The notes under the pieces are model-generated. The model had not been told where the DNA came from. It searched no databases and saw only the letters and a list, made by a program, of their open reading frames with translations. Positions 16,912 through 24,461 of a DNA stretch of 64,000 bases are shown here, piece after piece. The stretch lies in NCBI RefSeq assembly GCF_900110245.1, contig NZ_FOCZ01000001.1, positions 620,001 through 684,000 of the forward strand, read 5' to 3'. The translations under genes and the position numbers were made by a program. The DNA is from Niastella yeongjuensis (lineage in GTDB: Bacteria; Bacteroidota; Bacteroidia; Chitinophagales; Chitinophagaceae). Each line of letters begins with the position of its first letter. Position 1 is the first letter of the stretch.

Positions 16912-17030
16912 TGTGGGGTGATGGAACTTTGGCAGACATGCCCTCTCGTCTCGAGGGTGGGGATCCAGGAAAAATTGCGCTTTCGGGCGTGGCTAACAAC
17001 CCCGTGGAGGTTCGAATCCTCCTCCTACAG
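16912..17030 (+). tRNA. tRNA-like gene A: class II body, GUC at the anticodon position, 48-nt variable region
   Basis: A full cloverleaf can be drawn. Acceptor 16912-16918 (TGTGGGG) pairs with 17023-17029 (TCCTACA) with two G-U pairs; T8 G9; D arm 16921-16939 with ATG/CAT stem and a leucine-type loop; anticodon stem CCCTC/GAGGG (16941-16945, 16953-16957) closing loop TCGTCTC; T arm GGAGG-TTCGAAT-CCTCC (17006-17022); discriminator G 17030; no encoded CCA. Anticodon position 16948-16950 is GTC (Asp), yet the body is class II. Position 33 is C instead of the universal U. The variable region (16958-17005) starts with GGGG pairing to CCCC (17000-17003). An upstream TAATTTTG box (16870-16877) is a possible promoter. 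Function unknown; may not decode on the ribosome. Confidence 0.7.
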
Positions 17031-17056
17031 CTGGTTTATTTGACACGTTTTTATCT

Positions 17057-17220
17057 TGTGGAGTGATGAAATTTGGCAGACATGCCCTCTTGTCTCGGGG
17101 GTGGGGGTTCGGGATAAACGTGGTGTAATGCCGATCAAGCAATTGGTCGACTGGGGTTGACCACCACAGATTTGCACCATGGCTAACTGCCCCGTGGAGG
17201 TTCGAATCCTCCCTCTACAG
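17057..17220 (+). tRNA. tRNA-like gene B: paralogue of A with a 94-nt structured variable region
   Basis: Lies 26 nt after copy A. Acceptor TGTGGAG (17057-17063) pairs with CTCTACA (17213-17219); relative to A, two pairs change in compensated fashion (G6-C to A-U, G7-U to G-C). D arm 17066-17083, anticodon stem CCCTC/GGGGG, loop TTGTCTC with normal U33 and GTC at 17092-17094, T arm identical in sequence to A (17196-17212), discriminator G 17220. The variable region 17102-17195 can form stacked stems: GGGG/CCCC (17103-17106, 17190-17193), TGGTGTAA/TTGCACCA (17121-17128, 17172-17179) and TGGTCGAC/GTTGACCA (17144-17151, 17156-17163). TGGCTAAC before the CCCC strand is shared with A. Far longer than any normal tRNA variable arm. 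Confidence 0.7.
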
Positions 17221-17225
17221 CTTCC

Positions 17226-17275
17226 AATGCCGTCTTTATATTGACTATCAGTATAATGACGGCATTTTTGTTTTT
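17226..17275 (+). terminator. Rho-independent terminator ending the tRNA-like transcript
   Basis: AATGCCGTC (17226-17234) pairs perfectly with GACGGCATT (17258-17266); TTATA/TATAA extends the stem inward. Two T-runs follow (TTTTT G TTTTT). It begins 6 nt after tRNA-like gene B, so A and B are probably one transcript separate from trmB. Confidence 0.9.
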
Positions 17276-17294
17276 AGCCTATTTTTGCCGCTTC

Positions 17295-18005
17295 ATGGGC
17301 CAAAAAAAATTACAACGCTTCGCAGAAGTACTCACATTTCCCAATGTGCTGCAATACCCGGACAATATGCCCGGTACCTGGAAAAACTTTTTCCATAACG
17401 AAAATCCCATTACACTCGAACTCGCATGCGGCAAGGGTGAATACGCCCTGGGACTGGGCAGGTTATTCCCTGAACGCAATTTCCTGGGAGTTGATGTAAA
17501 AGGCAATCGCATTTGGGTAGGCGCCAAAAAAGCCCTTAAGGAGAACCTGACCAATGTAGGCTTCCTGCGCACACAGATCGATCGGATTGGCACTTATTTC
17601 GAACCGGGTGAAGTATCGGAAATCTGGTTAACGTTCCCCGATCCGCAATTAAGGACGTCAAAAGCCCGTAAACGGCTTACTCACCCCAAATTCCTGCGGC
17701 TGTATCAACAAATCATGCGCCCGGGTGGTTATATTCACCTGAAAACCGATTCGCCAAGCTTATACCGGTTCACTAAATGGGTGATCGATCTCTACGATCT
17801 TCCCGTTATAGAGGACATCGACGACGTATACGCCGGTGAAGTAAGCGATGTGCTGAAGATAAAAACACATTACGAAGGGCTGGACATTGCGCAAAGCAGC
17901 AAAGTGCATTATTTACAATTCATGCTGCCGGCCACTCCTTTACCTGACAAGGAAAGTGCTTTAAAAATTTTATTGCTTGAAGAAGAATCTGACAGAAGGA
18001 GTTGA
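17295..18005 (+). CDS. trmB: tRNA (guanine-N7-)-methyltransferase
   Basis: Methylates N7 of G46 in the variable loop of class I tRNAs, using S-adenosylmethionine. Visible blocks: LELACGKGEYALGLGR (AdoMet site), FLGVDVKGNRIWVGAKKA, the family signature LTFPDPQLRTSKARKRLT and GGYIHLKTDSPSLYRFT. Start at 17295 (MGQKKLQRFAEV, 236 aa) is the family N-terminus; a TATTTTTG box at 17280-17287 lies 7 nt before it, which would make the message nearly leaderless. It is followed by two overlapping small genes and preceded by the tRNA-like pair, whose class II bodies lack the normal G46 context, so direct partnership is only a thought. Confidence 0.94.
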   Translation: MGQKKLQRFAEVLTFPNVLQYPDNMPGTWKNFFHNENPITLELACGKGEYALGLGRLFPERNFLGVDVKGNRIWVGAKKALKENLTNVGFLRTQIDRIGTYFEPGEVSEIWLTFPDPQLRTSKARKRLTHPKFLRLYQQIMRPGGYIHLKTDSPSLYRFTKWVIDLYDLPVIEDIDDVYAGEVSDVLKIKTHYEGLDIAQSSKVHYLQFMLPATPLPDKESALKILLLEEESDRRS

Positions 18006-18186
18006 TTTTTATTATAATGAACAGGGGTATATGGTGCTTACGGCGCAATACCACCTGGAGAGAGGACGTTGCTGTGGAAACGGATGCCGGCACTGTCCGT
18101 TTGATTATGTAAATGTTCCGGAGCCACGGAAGAGCCAGCTGATCAATCAACATAAACAAGATGGCACCACGCAAAAAAACCAATAA
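17977..18186 (+). CDS. DUF5522 cysteine-rich small protein
   Basis: A 69-aa protein with the conserved pattern GVDFYYNEQGYMVLTAQYHL followed by RGRCCGNGCRHCPF: the CC-x2-C-x2-C cluster looks like a metal or Fe-S site. This is the pattern of DUF5522. It starts with TTG at 17977, overlapping the end of trmB by 29 nt, and its 3' end overlaps the next gene by 26 nt, so all three are translationally coupled. In other genomes similar short cysteine proteins lie beside tRNA or DNA modification genes as far as I recall; function unknown. Confidence 0.8.
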   Translation: MKKNLTEGVDFYYNEQGYMVLTAQYHLERGRCCGNGCRHCPFDYVNVPEPRKSQLINQHKQDGTTQKNQ

Positions 18187-18559
18187 CGCCGCCAGGGAAA
18201 AACTGGCTACGGTAAATCCCTCGGGCAAAAAACAGGAAACATTTTTTGAACTGGTGTTTGAAGTAGCCCGCCAGATCCCCAAGGGACGCGTAACTTCTTA
18301 TGGCGCTATTGCCAGTTGTCTCGGCACCAAACTATCGGCAAGAATGGTTGGCTGGGCTATGCACGCGGCACATGGTGCCAAACCTAAAATACCAGCCCAT
18401 CGCGTAGTAAACCGCAACGGTATGTTAACCGGTAAACATCATTTTAACCCGCCTTCCAAAATGGCTGACCTATTGAAGAAAGAAGGTATCAAGGTTAAAA
18501 ATGATACCGTTGTTGATTTCAAGACACTGTTTTGGGACCCATCAACGGAATTAATATAA
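18161..18559 (+). CDS. Alkyltransferase-like (ATL) protein, MGMT family without catalytic Cys
   Basis: Related to the DNA-binding domain of O6-alkylguanine-DNA alkyltransferase: FELVFEVARQIPKGRVTSYG, helix-turn-helix SARMVGWAMHAA, and the active-site loop IPAHRVVNRNG, where Ala79 replaces the acceptor Cys of PCHRV. Such ATL proteins bind O6-alkylguanine lesions and hand them to nucleotide excision repair rather than repairing directly. Length 132 aa matches ATL with a short basic N-terminal extension (PRKKTNNAAREK). Last gene of the trmB-DUF5522-ATL unit; converges with the zinc dehydrogenase gene with no gap. Confidence 0.9.
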   Translation: MAPRKKTNNAAREKLATVNPSGKKQETFFELVFEVARQIPKGRVTSYGAIASCLGTKLSARMVGWAMHAAHGAKPKIPAHRVVNRNGMLTGKHHFNPPSKMADLLKKEGIKVKNDTVVDFKTLFWDPSTELI

Positions 18560-19573
18560 CTACCCTAACTCCACCATAGCCTTAATCACCCCTGTCTCCG
18601 GTTTCAACCAGCTCGCAAACTCATCTTTCACGTTATCAAACGCTACCCGGTGAGTAATATAAGTGGCAGGATTAACCAGTTTCTTTTTCATGCTTTGCAT
18701 TACCAGGTCAAAATCTTCCCTGGTAGCATTGCGACTGCTCATTAAAGTAGCTTCGCGCTTATGAAACTCAGGATGGGAAAAACAGATCTCATTCTTCTGC
18801 AAACCAACCAGCACATAACGGGCGCCATGTGCCATATACTGAAAGGCATTATTGATTGCCTTTAAACTTCCGGTAGCATCGATCACTACGGTAGGCATAT
18901 CGTTATTGGTGATCTCCTGCAGGCGTTTCATTACATCTTCTGTAGCCGCATTAATGGTATGGGCTACCTGTAATTTTTCACGGCAGAATTGTAAACGCTG
19001 CTCATTAATATCCATGGCAATAACGTGACCACCGGCTATACGGGCAAATTCCATAATACCCAATCCAATAGGACCGGCACCAATTACCAGTACATATTCT
19101 CCGGGTTGAACACCTGCACGGCGTACACCATGTGCACCAATTGCCAGCGGTTCTACCAATGCGAGCTCATCGAAACTCATACCATCGCCATGCAGTAATG
19201 AACTGGATGGAACCACTAAATATTCACGCATACCACCATCCACATGCACTCCACATACCTGAATGCTGGTACAGCAATTAGGTTTGCCACTGCGGCATGC
19301 GATACATTTACCACAATTGAAATAGGGTATAATGGTTACGGGTTCGCCGGCTTTAAAACCTGGCGCATCACCCGATACATATTCAGCAGCCAGCTCATGA
19401 CCTAAAATACGCGGGTAATTAAAAAAAGGCTGGGTGCCTTCATAGGCATGCAGATCGGTTCCACAAATACCTATTCTTTTTATTTTAAGTAACGATTGGT
19501 TCTCTTTAACTTCCGGTTGTTGTCCCTGCTGGTATTCCAGTTGTCCCGGTGTAATGCACACTAATTGCTTCAT
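18560..19573 (-). CDS. Zinc-dependent alcohol/sugar dehydrogenase (MDR family)
   Basis: Medium-chain dehydrogenase, 337 aa. Catalytic zinc ligands: Cys in GICGTDLHAYEG and the HE pair in ILGHELAAEYV; structural zinc cysteines in FNCGKCIACRSGKPNCC; NAD(P) motif VIGAGPIGLGIMEFA. Similar enzymes oxidise sorbitol, galactonate or related polyols. It is the last gene of the minus-strand block that begins with SCO1 and may be co-transcribed with it, although the function has no evident link to respiration. Substrate unknown. Confidence 0.88.
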   Translation of the reverse strand: MKQLVCITPGQLEYQQGQQPEVKENQSLLKIKRIGICGTDLHAYEGTQPFFNYPRILGHELAAEYVSGDAPGFKAGEPVTIIPYFNCGKCIACRSGKPNCCTSIQVCGVHVDGGMREYLVVPSSSLLHGDGMSFDELALVEPLAIGAHGVRRAGVQPGEYVLVIGAGPIGLGIMEFARIAGGHVIAMDINEQRLQFCREKLQVAHTINAATEDVMKRLQEITNNDMPTVVIDATGSLKAINNAFQYMAHGARYVLVGLQKNEICFSHPEFHKREATLMSSRNATREDFDLVMQSMKKKLVNPATYITHRVAFDNVKDEFASWLKPETGVIKAMVELG

Positions 19574-19594
19574 ATGTAAAATGTCTTTATAGTC

Positions 19595-20086
19595 CTACTT
19601 TTGAGCTGCACCGCCTTCCAAACGCGCTACTTCCTGCGGAGTTAAATTCAACAACACAATAATATTCGCTTTGCGTGGGGAGAAAACAAACAGGCACGAT
19701 AAATGAAACACACCCAAAGCAAAAAACGCATAATTGTGGGTAAGAATATATCCTATGGTCGCCAATAAACCCGGCCCCTCGATCATTGCCCACCACAAGA
19801 TACAGGCAGTACGATATAAGTCCATCCTTTGCTCACCCGGTCCTGTACTATTGCGGGCTACGATCATCTTTTTCTTGAAGAGATTAAAGCCTGCTATTAA
19901 ACCAGTACCAGATACCAGGATGCAAACGACCTGAAAAATGCGTTCAAAATCTTCACCGGAAGCGGGAACAATGTTCTGCTGCACCAGTACAATGCCTACA
20001 ATGTTGAATATGACCATACCAATCAATAAAGCGGTATGCAATATTCTCAATACCTTAAATGCGTTGGGTTGTTGCATGGGAAGCAA
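19595..20086 (-). CDS. Membrane protein of unknown function in the oxidase maturation block
   Basis: A 163-aa protein with four predicted membrane helices (about residues 13-33, 48-66, 94-112 and 118-138), short loops and a conserved-looking tail LLNLTPQEVARLEGG. No catalytic motif or metal-binding signature seen. Its start is adjacent to the stop of the DUF420 gene, so it is part of the SCO1-DUF420 operon and may help in cytochrome oxidase assembly. The context is the only evidence. Confidence 0.75.
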   Translation of the reverse strand: MLPMQQPNAFKVLRILHTALLIGMVIFNIVGIVLVQQNIVPASGEDFERIFQVVCILVSGTGLIAGFNLFKKKMIVARNSTGPGEQRMDLYRTACILWWAMIEGPGLLATIGYILTHNYAFFALGVFHLSCLFVFSPRKANIIVLLNLTPQEVARLEGGAAQK

Positions 20087-20668
20087 TTAATAATAAGGGC
20101 TGATCATTAAATAAACCAATACACCGGTTACAGAAACATACAACCAGACAGGCCAGGTATATCGCGCCAGTTTTTTGTGCTGTGGCCATTCGCCGATCAA
20201 TGCTCGGTAGGCCGTATACAATACGAAGGGAAGCACCAGGCCTGCGAGCGGAATATGGGTTGAAAGAATAATAAAATACAAGGTTCTTTTACCACCGGCC
20301 AATGCGATCTCCTGCTCACTCATTTGACCATCGTGGTTTAAATCGCCAAACCTGGTTTCACCGGCAAATAAGTGATGACAGATATAAGATACCAGGAAGA
20401 TCACCGATAAGATCAACGCCGTTATCATGATCTTTTTGTGCAGTTCATATTTGCCCTGTCTTACCGTAGCCAGGCCCGCCAGTAACAAAATACTTACGAT
20501 GGCATTGATCACGGCATTCAATTGTGCGAAAACGTGTATGTTGAAACCAAGGTCAACATCGAGCTTGATGCGGCTTAATGCCGTTACAGCAGCGAATACT
20601 ACGAAAGAGAATACAAGAATAAGCCAATGGGCCTTTCTGTCATTTTTTGCCAGTACAGGAGGAAGCAT
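20087..20668 (-). CDS. DUF420 membrane protein with an inserted EF-hand-like loop
   Basis: A 193-aa membrane protein with five hydrophobic helices. DUF420 (CtaM-like) proteins accompany SCO1 and haem-copper oxidases and are needed for oxidase maturation in Gram-positive relatives. The family layout is visible: HWLILVFSFVVF, HVFAQLNAVINAIVSILL, GKYELHKKIMITALILSV, and THIPLAGLVLPFVLYTAYRAL. Between helices three and four lies DLNHDGQMSEQE, a perfect 12-residue EF-hand calcium loop (D1, N3, D5, G6, S9, E12). It follows SCO1 directly and precedes another membrane protein. Confidence 0.88.
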   Translation of the reverse strand: MLPPVLAKNDRKAHWLILVFSFVVFAAVTALSRIKLDVDLGFNIHVFAQLNAVINAIVSILLLAGLATVRQGKYELHKKIMITALILSVIFLVSYICHHLFAGETRFGDLNHDGQMSEQEIALAGGKRTLYFIILSTHIPLAGLVLPFVLYTAYRALIGEWPQHKKLARYTWPVWLYVSVTGVLVYLMISPYY

Positions 20669-20671
20669 AAT

Positions 20672-21487
20672 TTATTGGAATTTGGGTTCTTTTGCTGGTC
20701 GGCGGGTGATCCATACAAACAGTATAACGGCTACGATCACGGCGATATAAATTGGCCAGATACTTATCAGCTGGGCCAATACCGGCGAAGGTTCGTTTCT
20801 ATCTTTTTCCAACATCAGCAGGGTAATATCTTCTGCCAGTTTGGAAAGGGCTACTGTATCGAGTCCATCGTAATAACCACGTACAATGCCTTTTTTATCG
20901 AGTACTACAAATTTCTGAGTGTGTATAAAGTTGGAATCAACCCCTTCCCCATCCTGCAGACCCAGCTTTACTTCGTTCAATGCAAAATCATAGATGGTCT
21001 TTTTAGGACCGGTAACCATCCACCATACATCGGGATTCACATTAAAATGACCGGCATACTTTCTCAATTGTTCTACCGTATCTCTTTCGGGGTCAACAGT
21101 GAATGAAACAAACTGAACAAAGGAACTATCTAGTCTTTTGGTAACATCCTTCATTTTAAGGGCATCCTGCAACCCTTTCATGTTTTTGGTAAGGAACGGA
21201 CAAATAGAAGGACAATGGGTGAAGAAGAAATCGGCTACCACAATTTTACCCCGCAGGCTGCTTAACGACACAGAGTCGCCCAACTGATTGCGCAGTTTTA
21301 TATCGGCTACCTGATGCCAGATGGTATCGGTATGTTGTTTACCATTCTTTACGGTTTCTACTATATCATCGGGATAAAAGTGCGGTGGCATATGAATGGC
21401 ATCGCGGCTTACTCCCTTTACAATGAAGTAGCTGATAACCGGTAAAAAAACGGCAATACACAGGGCTAATAATGCTTTCTGACTCAC
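20672..21487 (-). CDS. SCO1/SenC-type copper chaperone
   Basis: Thioredoxin-fold protein that delivers copper to the CuA centre of cytochrome oxidase subunit II. The copper site is visible: FFFTHCPSICPFLTKNM (CxxxC) and the later His in FIHTQKFVVLD. An N-terminal membrane anchor (LLALCIAVFLPVISYFIV) holds it at the periplasmic face. An extra C-terminal membrane helix (YIAVIVAVILFVWITRR) is present, giving 271 aa, longer than simple SCO proteins. First gene after the oxidase operon terminator, followed by DUF420 only 3 bp away. Confidence 0.93.
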   Translation of the reverse strand: MSQKALLALCIAVFLPVISYFIVKGVSRDAIHMPPHFYPDDIVETVKNGKQHTDTIWHQVADIKLRNQLGDSVSLSSLRGKIVVADFFFTHCPSICPFLTKNMKGLQDALKMKDVTKRLDSSFVQFVSFTVDPERDTVEQLRKYAGHFNVNPDVWWMVTGPKKTIYDFALNEVKLGLQDGEGVDSNFIHTQKFVVLDKKGIVRGYYDGLDTVALSKLAEDITLLMLEKDRNEPSPVLAQLISIWPIYIAVIVAVILFVWITRRPAKEPKFQ

Positions 21488-21620
21488 GGGTTTTTCTTTT
21501 GCTGCGCAAAGTTACCGCAAGGCGCAATGCCATGCAGTTTTTTATTTCAATAAAACACATTTATGTAATTTCTATGGGATGAACCGCCGCAACTCGTTGT
21601 TCATTAACCGGTTCTACCAT

Positions 21621-21660
21621 AAAAAAAGAACCATCGTCAGGTGACGATGGTTCTTTTTTA
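21621..21660. terminator. Strong bidirectional terminator between the oxidase operon and SCO1
   Basis: An 18-bp perfect stem, arms 21622-21639 and 21642-21659, beginning with an A-run and ending with a T-run, so it works in either direction. It follows the subunit IV stop by 25 nt on the minus strand and precedes the SCO1 gene, marking the end of the act-cox transcript. Confidence 0.93.
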
Positions 21661-21684
21661 TATCACATTTAGCAGTAAAGTCGA

Positions 21685-22143
21685 TTAGTGAATTTTGCCA
21701 GGCTCTTCTGTTTCACCTTTGGCTGGCTCTTTTTGCTCTACTTTTTCAGCAGCATGGTCCTTATAGTGTCTGTCGTAAGTATTACGCAGGTTCTTGTAAG
21801 AATTTCCATCCCACAGGAAAGCGGTAATAAACCAGATGAACAATAAGGCTGGAATTGATATAGTTAAGATCATATTTCTGATCTCATGACGTAAGTGCAT
21901 GAATTCAGCTATGATATAGAAAGCTTTTGCCAGGGTCAGTATAATGAACACCCCATTCAGTAAATGTTTTACCAGGGTTGGGTTCGAAAAATCTATTTCA
22001 TAATACCCGATAGCCAGGAACAACTCGAATATTGTTATGGCTAAGAGTATCCGGAAGGTTCTCCAGATCGCTTTTCTGTCGAATGTGTGTGCCTCGTCTG
22101 TTGCGTGTGCGTGAGGTACTGCTGCTACATGTGCATTTTCCAT
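21685..22143 (-). CDS. Cytochrome c oxidase subunit IV family protein
   Basis: A 152-aa membrane protein with three helices (about residues 30-50, 61-85 and 93-113), a His-rich N-terminus (HVAAVPHAHATDEAHTF) and a charged C-terminal tail (KVEQKEPAKGETEEPGKIH). This is the small CtaF/CyoD-like subunit thought to stabilise the oxidase. Last gene of the long act-cox operon, ahead of the terminator. Confidence 0.9.
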   Translation of the reverse strand: MENAHVAAVPHAHATDEAHTFDRKAIWRTFRILLAITIFELFLAIGYYEIDFSNPTLVKHLLNGVFIILTLAKAFYIIAEFMHLRHEIRNMILTISIPALLFIWFITAFLWDGNSYKNLRNTYDRHYKDHAAEKVEQKEPAKGETEEPGKIH

Positions 22144-22214
22144 AATCGCAATATTATATATAAATCTGTTAACTGCCTATGTTATAATGTAAAGTAGTTG
22201 AATTTTTCAATCTA

Positions 22215-22889
22215 CTAGAACAGGTAAAAACAAGTGAATACGAATACCCATACCAGGTCAACGAAGTGCCAGTACAAACCAGCTTTTTCGATCATCAGGT
22301 AGTGGCCTCTTCTGTCGAACACACCTCTCCAGGTCATGATGAACATAATGATGTTGATCACTACACCAGACAATACGTGGAATCCGTGGAAGCCTGTAAT
22401 GGTGAAGAAGAAGTTGGTAAAGTTGGTAGAAGCCTGTGTTCCGTCGATGTTCAGGAACGGATTGTGACCCCACCAGGCACCTTCATGATACAGGTGTGTC
22501 CACTCCCAGGCCTGGCAGCTTAAGAAAGCGATACCGCCTACGATGGTCCAGCCTAACCATTTCAATACTTCTTTTCTATTCATTTCATGGCCAGCGCCTA
22601 CAGCCAGTACCATGGTTACCGAACTCATGATCAGAATAAAGGTCATTATACTCACAAACGCCAGCGGAATGTGCATTTCGCCGATGATGGGGAAAGACCT
22701 GAACACGTGGTTGGGATCGGGCCATGAGTTAGTTGAAAACCGGATGGTTCCGTACGAAATCAAGAATGCGCCAAAGGTAAAAGCATCACTCATTAAGAAG
22801 TACCACATCATTAACTTGCCATACTCCACTTTAAATGGGCTCTTTCCACCTGACCACACGCCTTGATTAGCCGTTGCTACTTGTGCCAT
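22215..22889 (-). CDS. ctaE: Cytochrome c oxidase subunit III
   Basis: A 224-aa membrane subunit of the aa3-type oxidase with five or more helices. Conserved segments include KLMMWYFLMSDAFTFGAFL, LSCQAWEWTHL and ITGFHGFHVLSGV followed by YWHFVDLVWVFVFTCFYL, the classic C-terminal signature. The next gene upstream encodes a second, shorter subunit III-like protein, an arrangement common in Bacteroidota oxidase clusters. Gap to neighbours 30-70 bp, same operon. Confidence 0.94.
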   Translation of the reverse strand: MAQVATANQGVWSGGKSPFKVEYGKLMMWYFLMSDAFTFGAFLISYGTIRFSTNSWPDPNHVFRSFPIIGEMHIPLAFVSIMTFILIMSSVTMVLAVGAGHEMNRKEVLKWLGWTIVGGIAFLSCQAWEWTHLYHEGAWWGHNPFLNIDGTQASTNFTNFFFTITGFHGFHVLSGVVINIIMFIMTWRGVFDRRGHYLMIEKAGLYWHFVDLVWVFVFTCFYLF

Positions 22890-22919
22890 GTTGCTATTTT
22901 AGTATTAGTAGTTCTGCAA

Positions 22920-23492
22920 TTATGATTTAAACAAAAAGAACACAAACAAATAAACCCATAACAGGTCTACAAAATGCCAGTAGGTGCTCATCACCTCTAC
23001 CGGTACTGAATTATAATTCCTGATGCGTGCGCTGAATGCTTTTATAAACATCACTATTAAAGCAATGATGCCGCCTAAAACGTGCACCGCGTGCAATCCG
23101 AAAATTACGTATAAGAACTGTCCTGCCCCGGCTGATCCCGCCAGTTTATTATTGGCGTTCCACAGCTGTGAAAAACCGGTGATCTGCATTACAATGAAGG
23201 CGATACCCAGTATCATGGTAACCGTTAACAGGCGGCGATATTGTTGCATACCGCGTTCTTTAAACGATTTCAGGCCCCACTGCATGGTAAAGCTGCTCAG
23301 CAGCATTACGGCAGTTGAATAATAAAAGATCTGAGGTATTTTCACCAGGCTGAACCCGGGCATACTGCTTTTTACAATATAGGCACTGGTTAACCCGGCG
23401 AACATCATAATGATGCTGCCTATGCCTACCCACAAGGTAAACTTATGTGGATGTATTTTCTTTCGTTGCGTACTCACTGCTTCTGCCATCAC
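22920..23492 (-). CDS. Second cytochrome c oxidase subunit III-like protein
   Basis: A 190-aa protein with five membrane helices. It shares the signatures FGLHAVHVLGGIIALIVMF and TYWHFVDLLWVYLFVFFL with subunit III but lacks the first two helices of long forms. Whether both subunit III copies sit in one enzyme or alternate cannot be told from sequence. It lies between haem O synthase and the longer subunit III in the operon. Confidence 0.9.
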   Translation of the reverse strand: MMAEAVSTQRKKIHPHKFTLWVGIGSIIMMFAGLTSAYIVKSSMPGFSLVKIPQIFYYSTAVMLLSSFTMQWGLKSFKERGMQQYRRLLTVTMILGIAFIVMQITGFSQLWNANNKLAGSAGAGQFLYVIFGLHAVHVLGGIIALIVMFIKAFSARIRNYNSVPVEVMSTYWHFVDLLWVYLFVFFLFKS

Positions 23493-23513
23493 GGTTTTTA
23501 AATTTTTATCTTT

Positions 23514-24413
23514 TTATAATTTATCAGCCAGTAAAGCCAATAACACTATAGGCAAATAAATATAGCTGGTGAACATAACCCGGCGCGCGGCCTTCTTTTC
23601 CATCTCACGGTACAATCTTACACTTTGCCAAAGCATAAACAGGTTTGCCGCCAGTACGATCCAGAAACTCATCATGCCACTCATACCAACCAGGTATGGC
23701 AATGTGCCAACCGGTATCAATACCAATGAGTATATGATAGACTGTATCGCTGAATACTTGGTAGGTCCTTCTACCGAGGGCATCAGTTTAAACCCGGCGT
23801 TCGTATAATCCTTGTGCGCGATCCAGGCAATAGCCCAGAAGTGCGGGAACTGCCAGAAAAACTGGATGGCAAAAAGAACCCAACCACCAGCGCTCAATTC
23901 ATCCTGACCAGCGGCCCAGCCAATTAAACAGGGTAAAGCTCCGGGAACGGCGCCTAACAGCACCGATACAGCACTTACCTTTTTTAACGGTGTGTACATG
24001 TAAGCATATACAAACCAGCTGAACAGGGCCAGCCCGGCAGACAACCAGTTGAAGCAATAACCCAGGATAAATAACCCTGCTGCTACTGCAATGACCGCAA
24101 ACGCCCACGCTTCTGCCGGCTGCATTCTTCCGGATGCTACCGGCCGTTTGGCAGTTCGCGCCATCATAGCGTCTGTGTCTTTCTCCACTATCTGGTTTAC
24201 GGTATTGGCGCTGCCGGTTACCAGCAGACCACCCACAAACAACAGGATAATGTGAAGCCAGTCGAATTGAACCACTTTCGGTGCCAGCAGGTAACTGATA
24301 ACGGAACTAAACACAACCATGAAGCTGAGGCTGAACTTAATCAGCATCATATAATCCCTTACCTTACCGGCGATATTTAAAGAACTCTGTTGCTTCACGG
24401 TTACTTGCTCCAT
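23514..24413 (-). CDS. ctaB: Protoheme IX farnesyltransferase (haem O synthase)
   Basis: UbiA-family prenyltransferase that adds a farnesyl group to haem B to make haem O, precursor of haem A for the oxidase. The 299-aa protein has eight or nine membrane helices and both Asp-rich motifs: NTVNQIVEKDTDAMMARTAKRP (first, NxxxD region) and AHKDYTNAGFKLMPSVEG (second). It is embedded between oxidase subunits I and III, so its synthesis is linked to that of the enzyme. No ctaA (haem A synthase) is seen in the window. Confidence 0.94.
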   Translation of the reverse strand: MEQVTVKQQSSLNIAGKVRDYMMLIKFSLSFMVVFSSVISYLLAPKVVQFDWLHIILLFVGGLLVTGSANTVNQIVEKDTDAMMARTAKRPVASGRMQPAEAWAFAVIAVAAGLFILGYCFNWLSAGLALFSWFVYAYMYTPLKKVSAVSVLLGAVPGALPCLIGWAAGQDELSAGGWVLFAIQFFWQFPHFWAIAWIAHKDYTNAGFKLMPSVEGPTKYSAIQSIIYSLVLIPVGTLPYLVGMSGMMSFWIVLAANLFMLWQSVRLYREMEKKAARRVMFTSYIYLPIVLLALLADKL

Positions 24414-24461
24414 CAGTTAAAAAATATGTTTTAGTAGTGGTTGCCCACTTCTTATGTTCAA

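Noticed and set aside
16912-17220. Ordinary tRNA-Asp or tRNA-Leu
   Set aside because: Asp tRNAs are class I; Leu tRNAs need A73 and a Leu anticodon; the variable regions are several times too long.
16912-17220. Group I intron in a tRNA
   Set aside because: The extra sequence lies in the variable arm, not the anticodon loop, and is far shorter than any group I intron.
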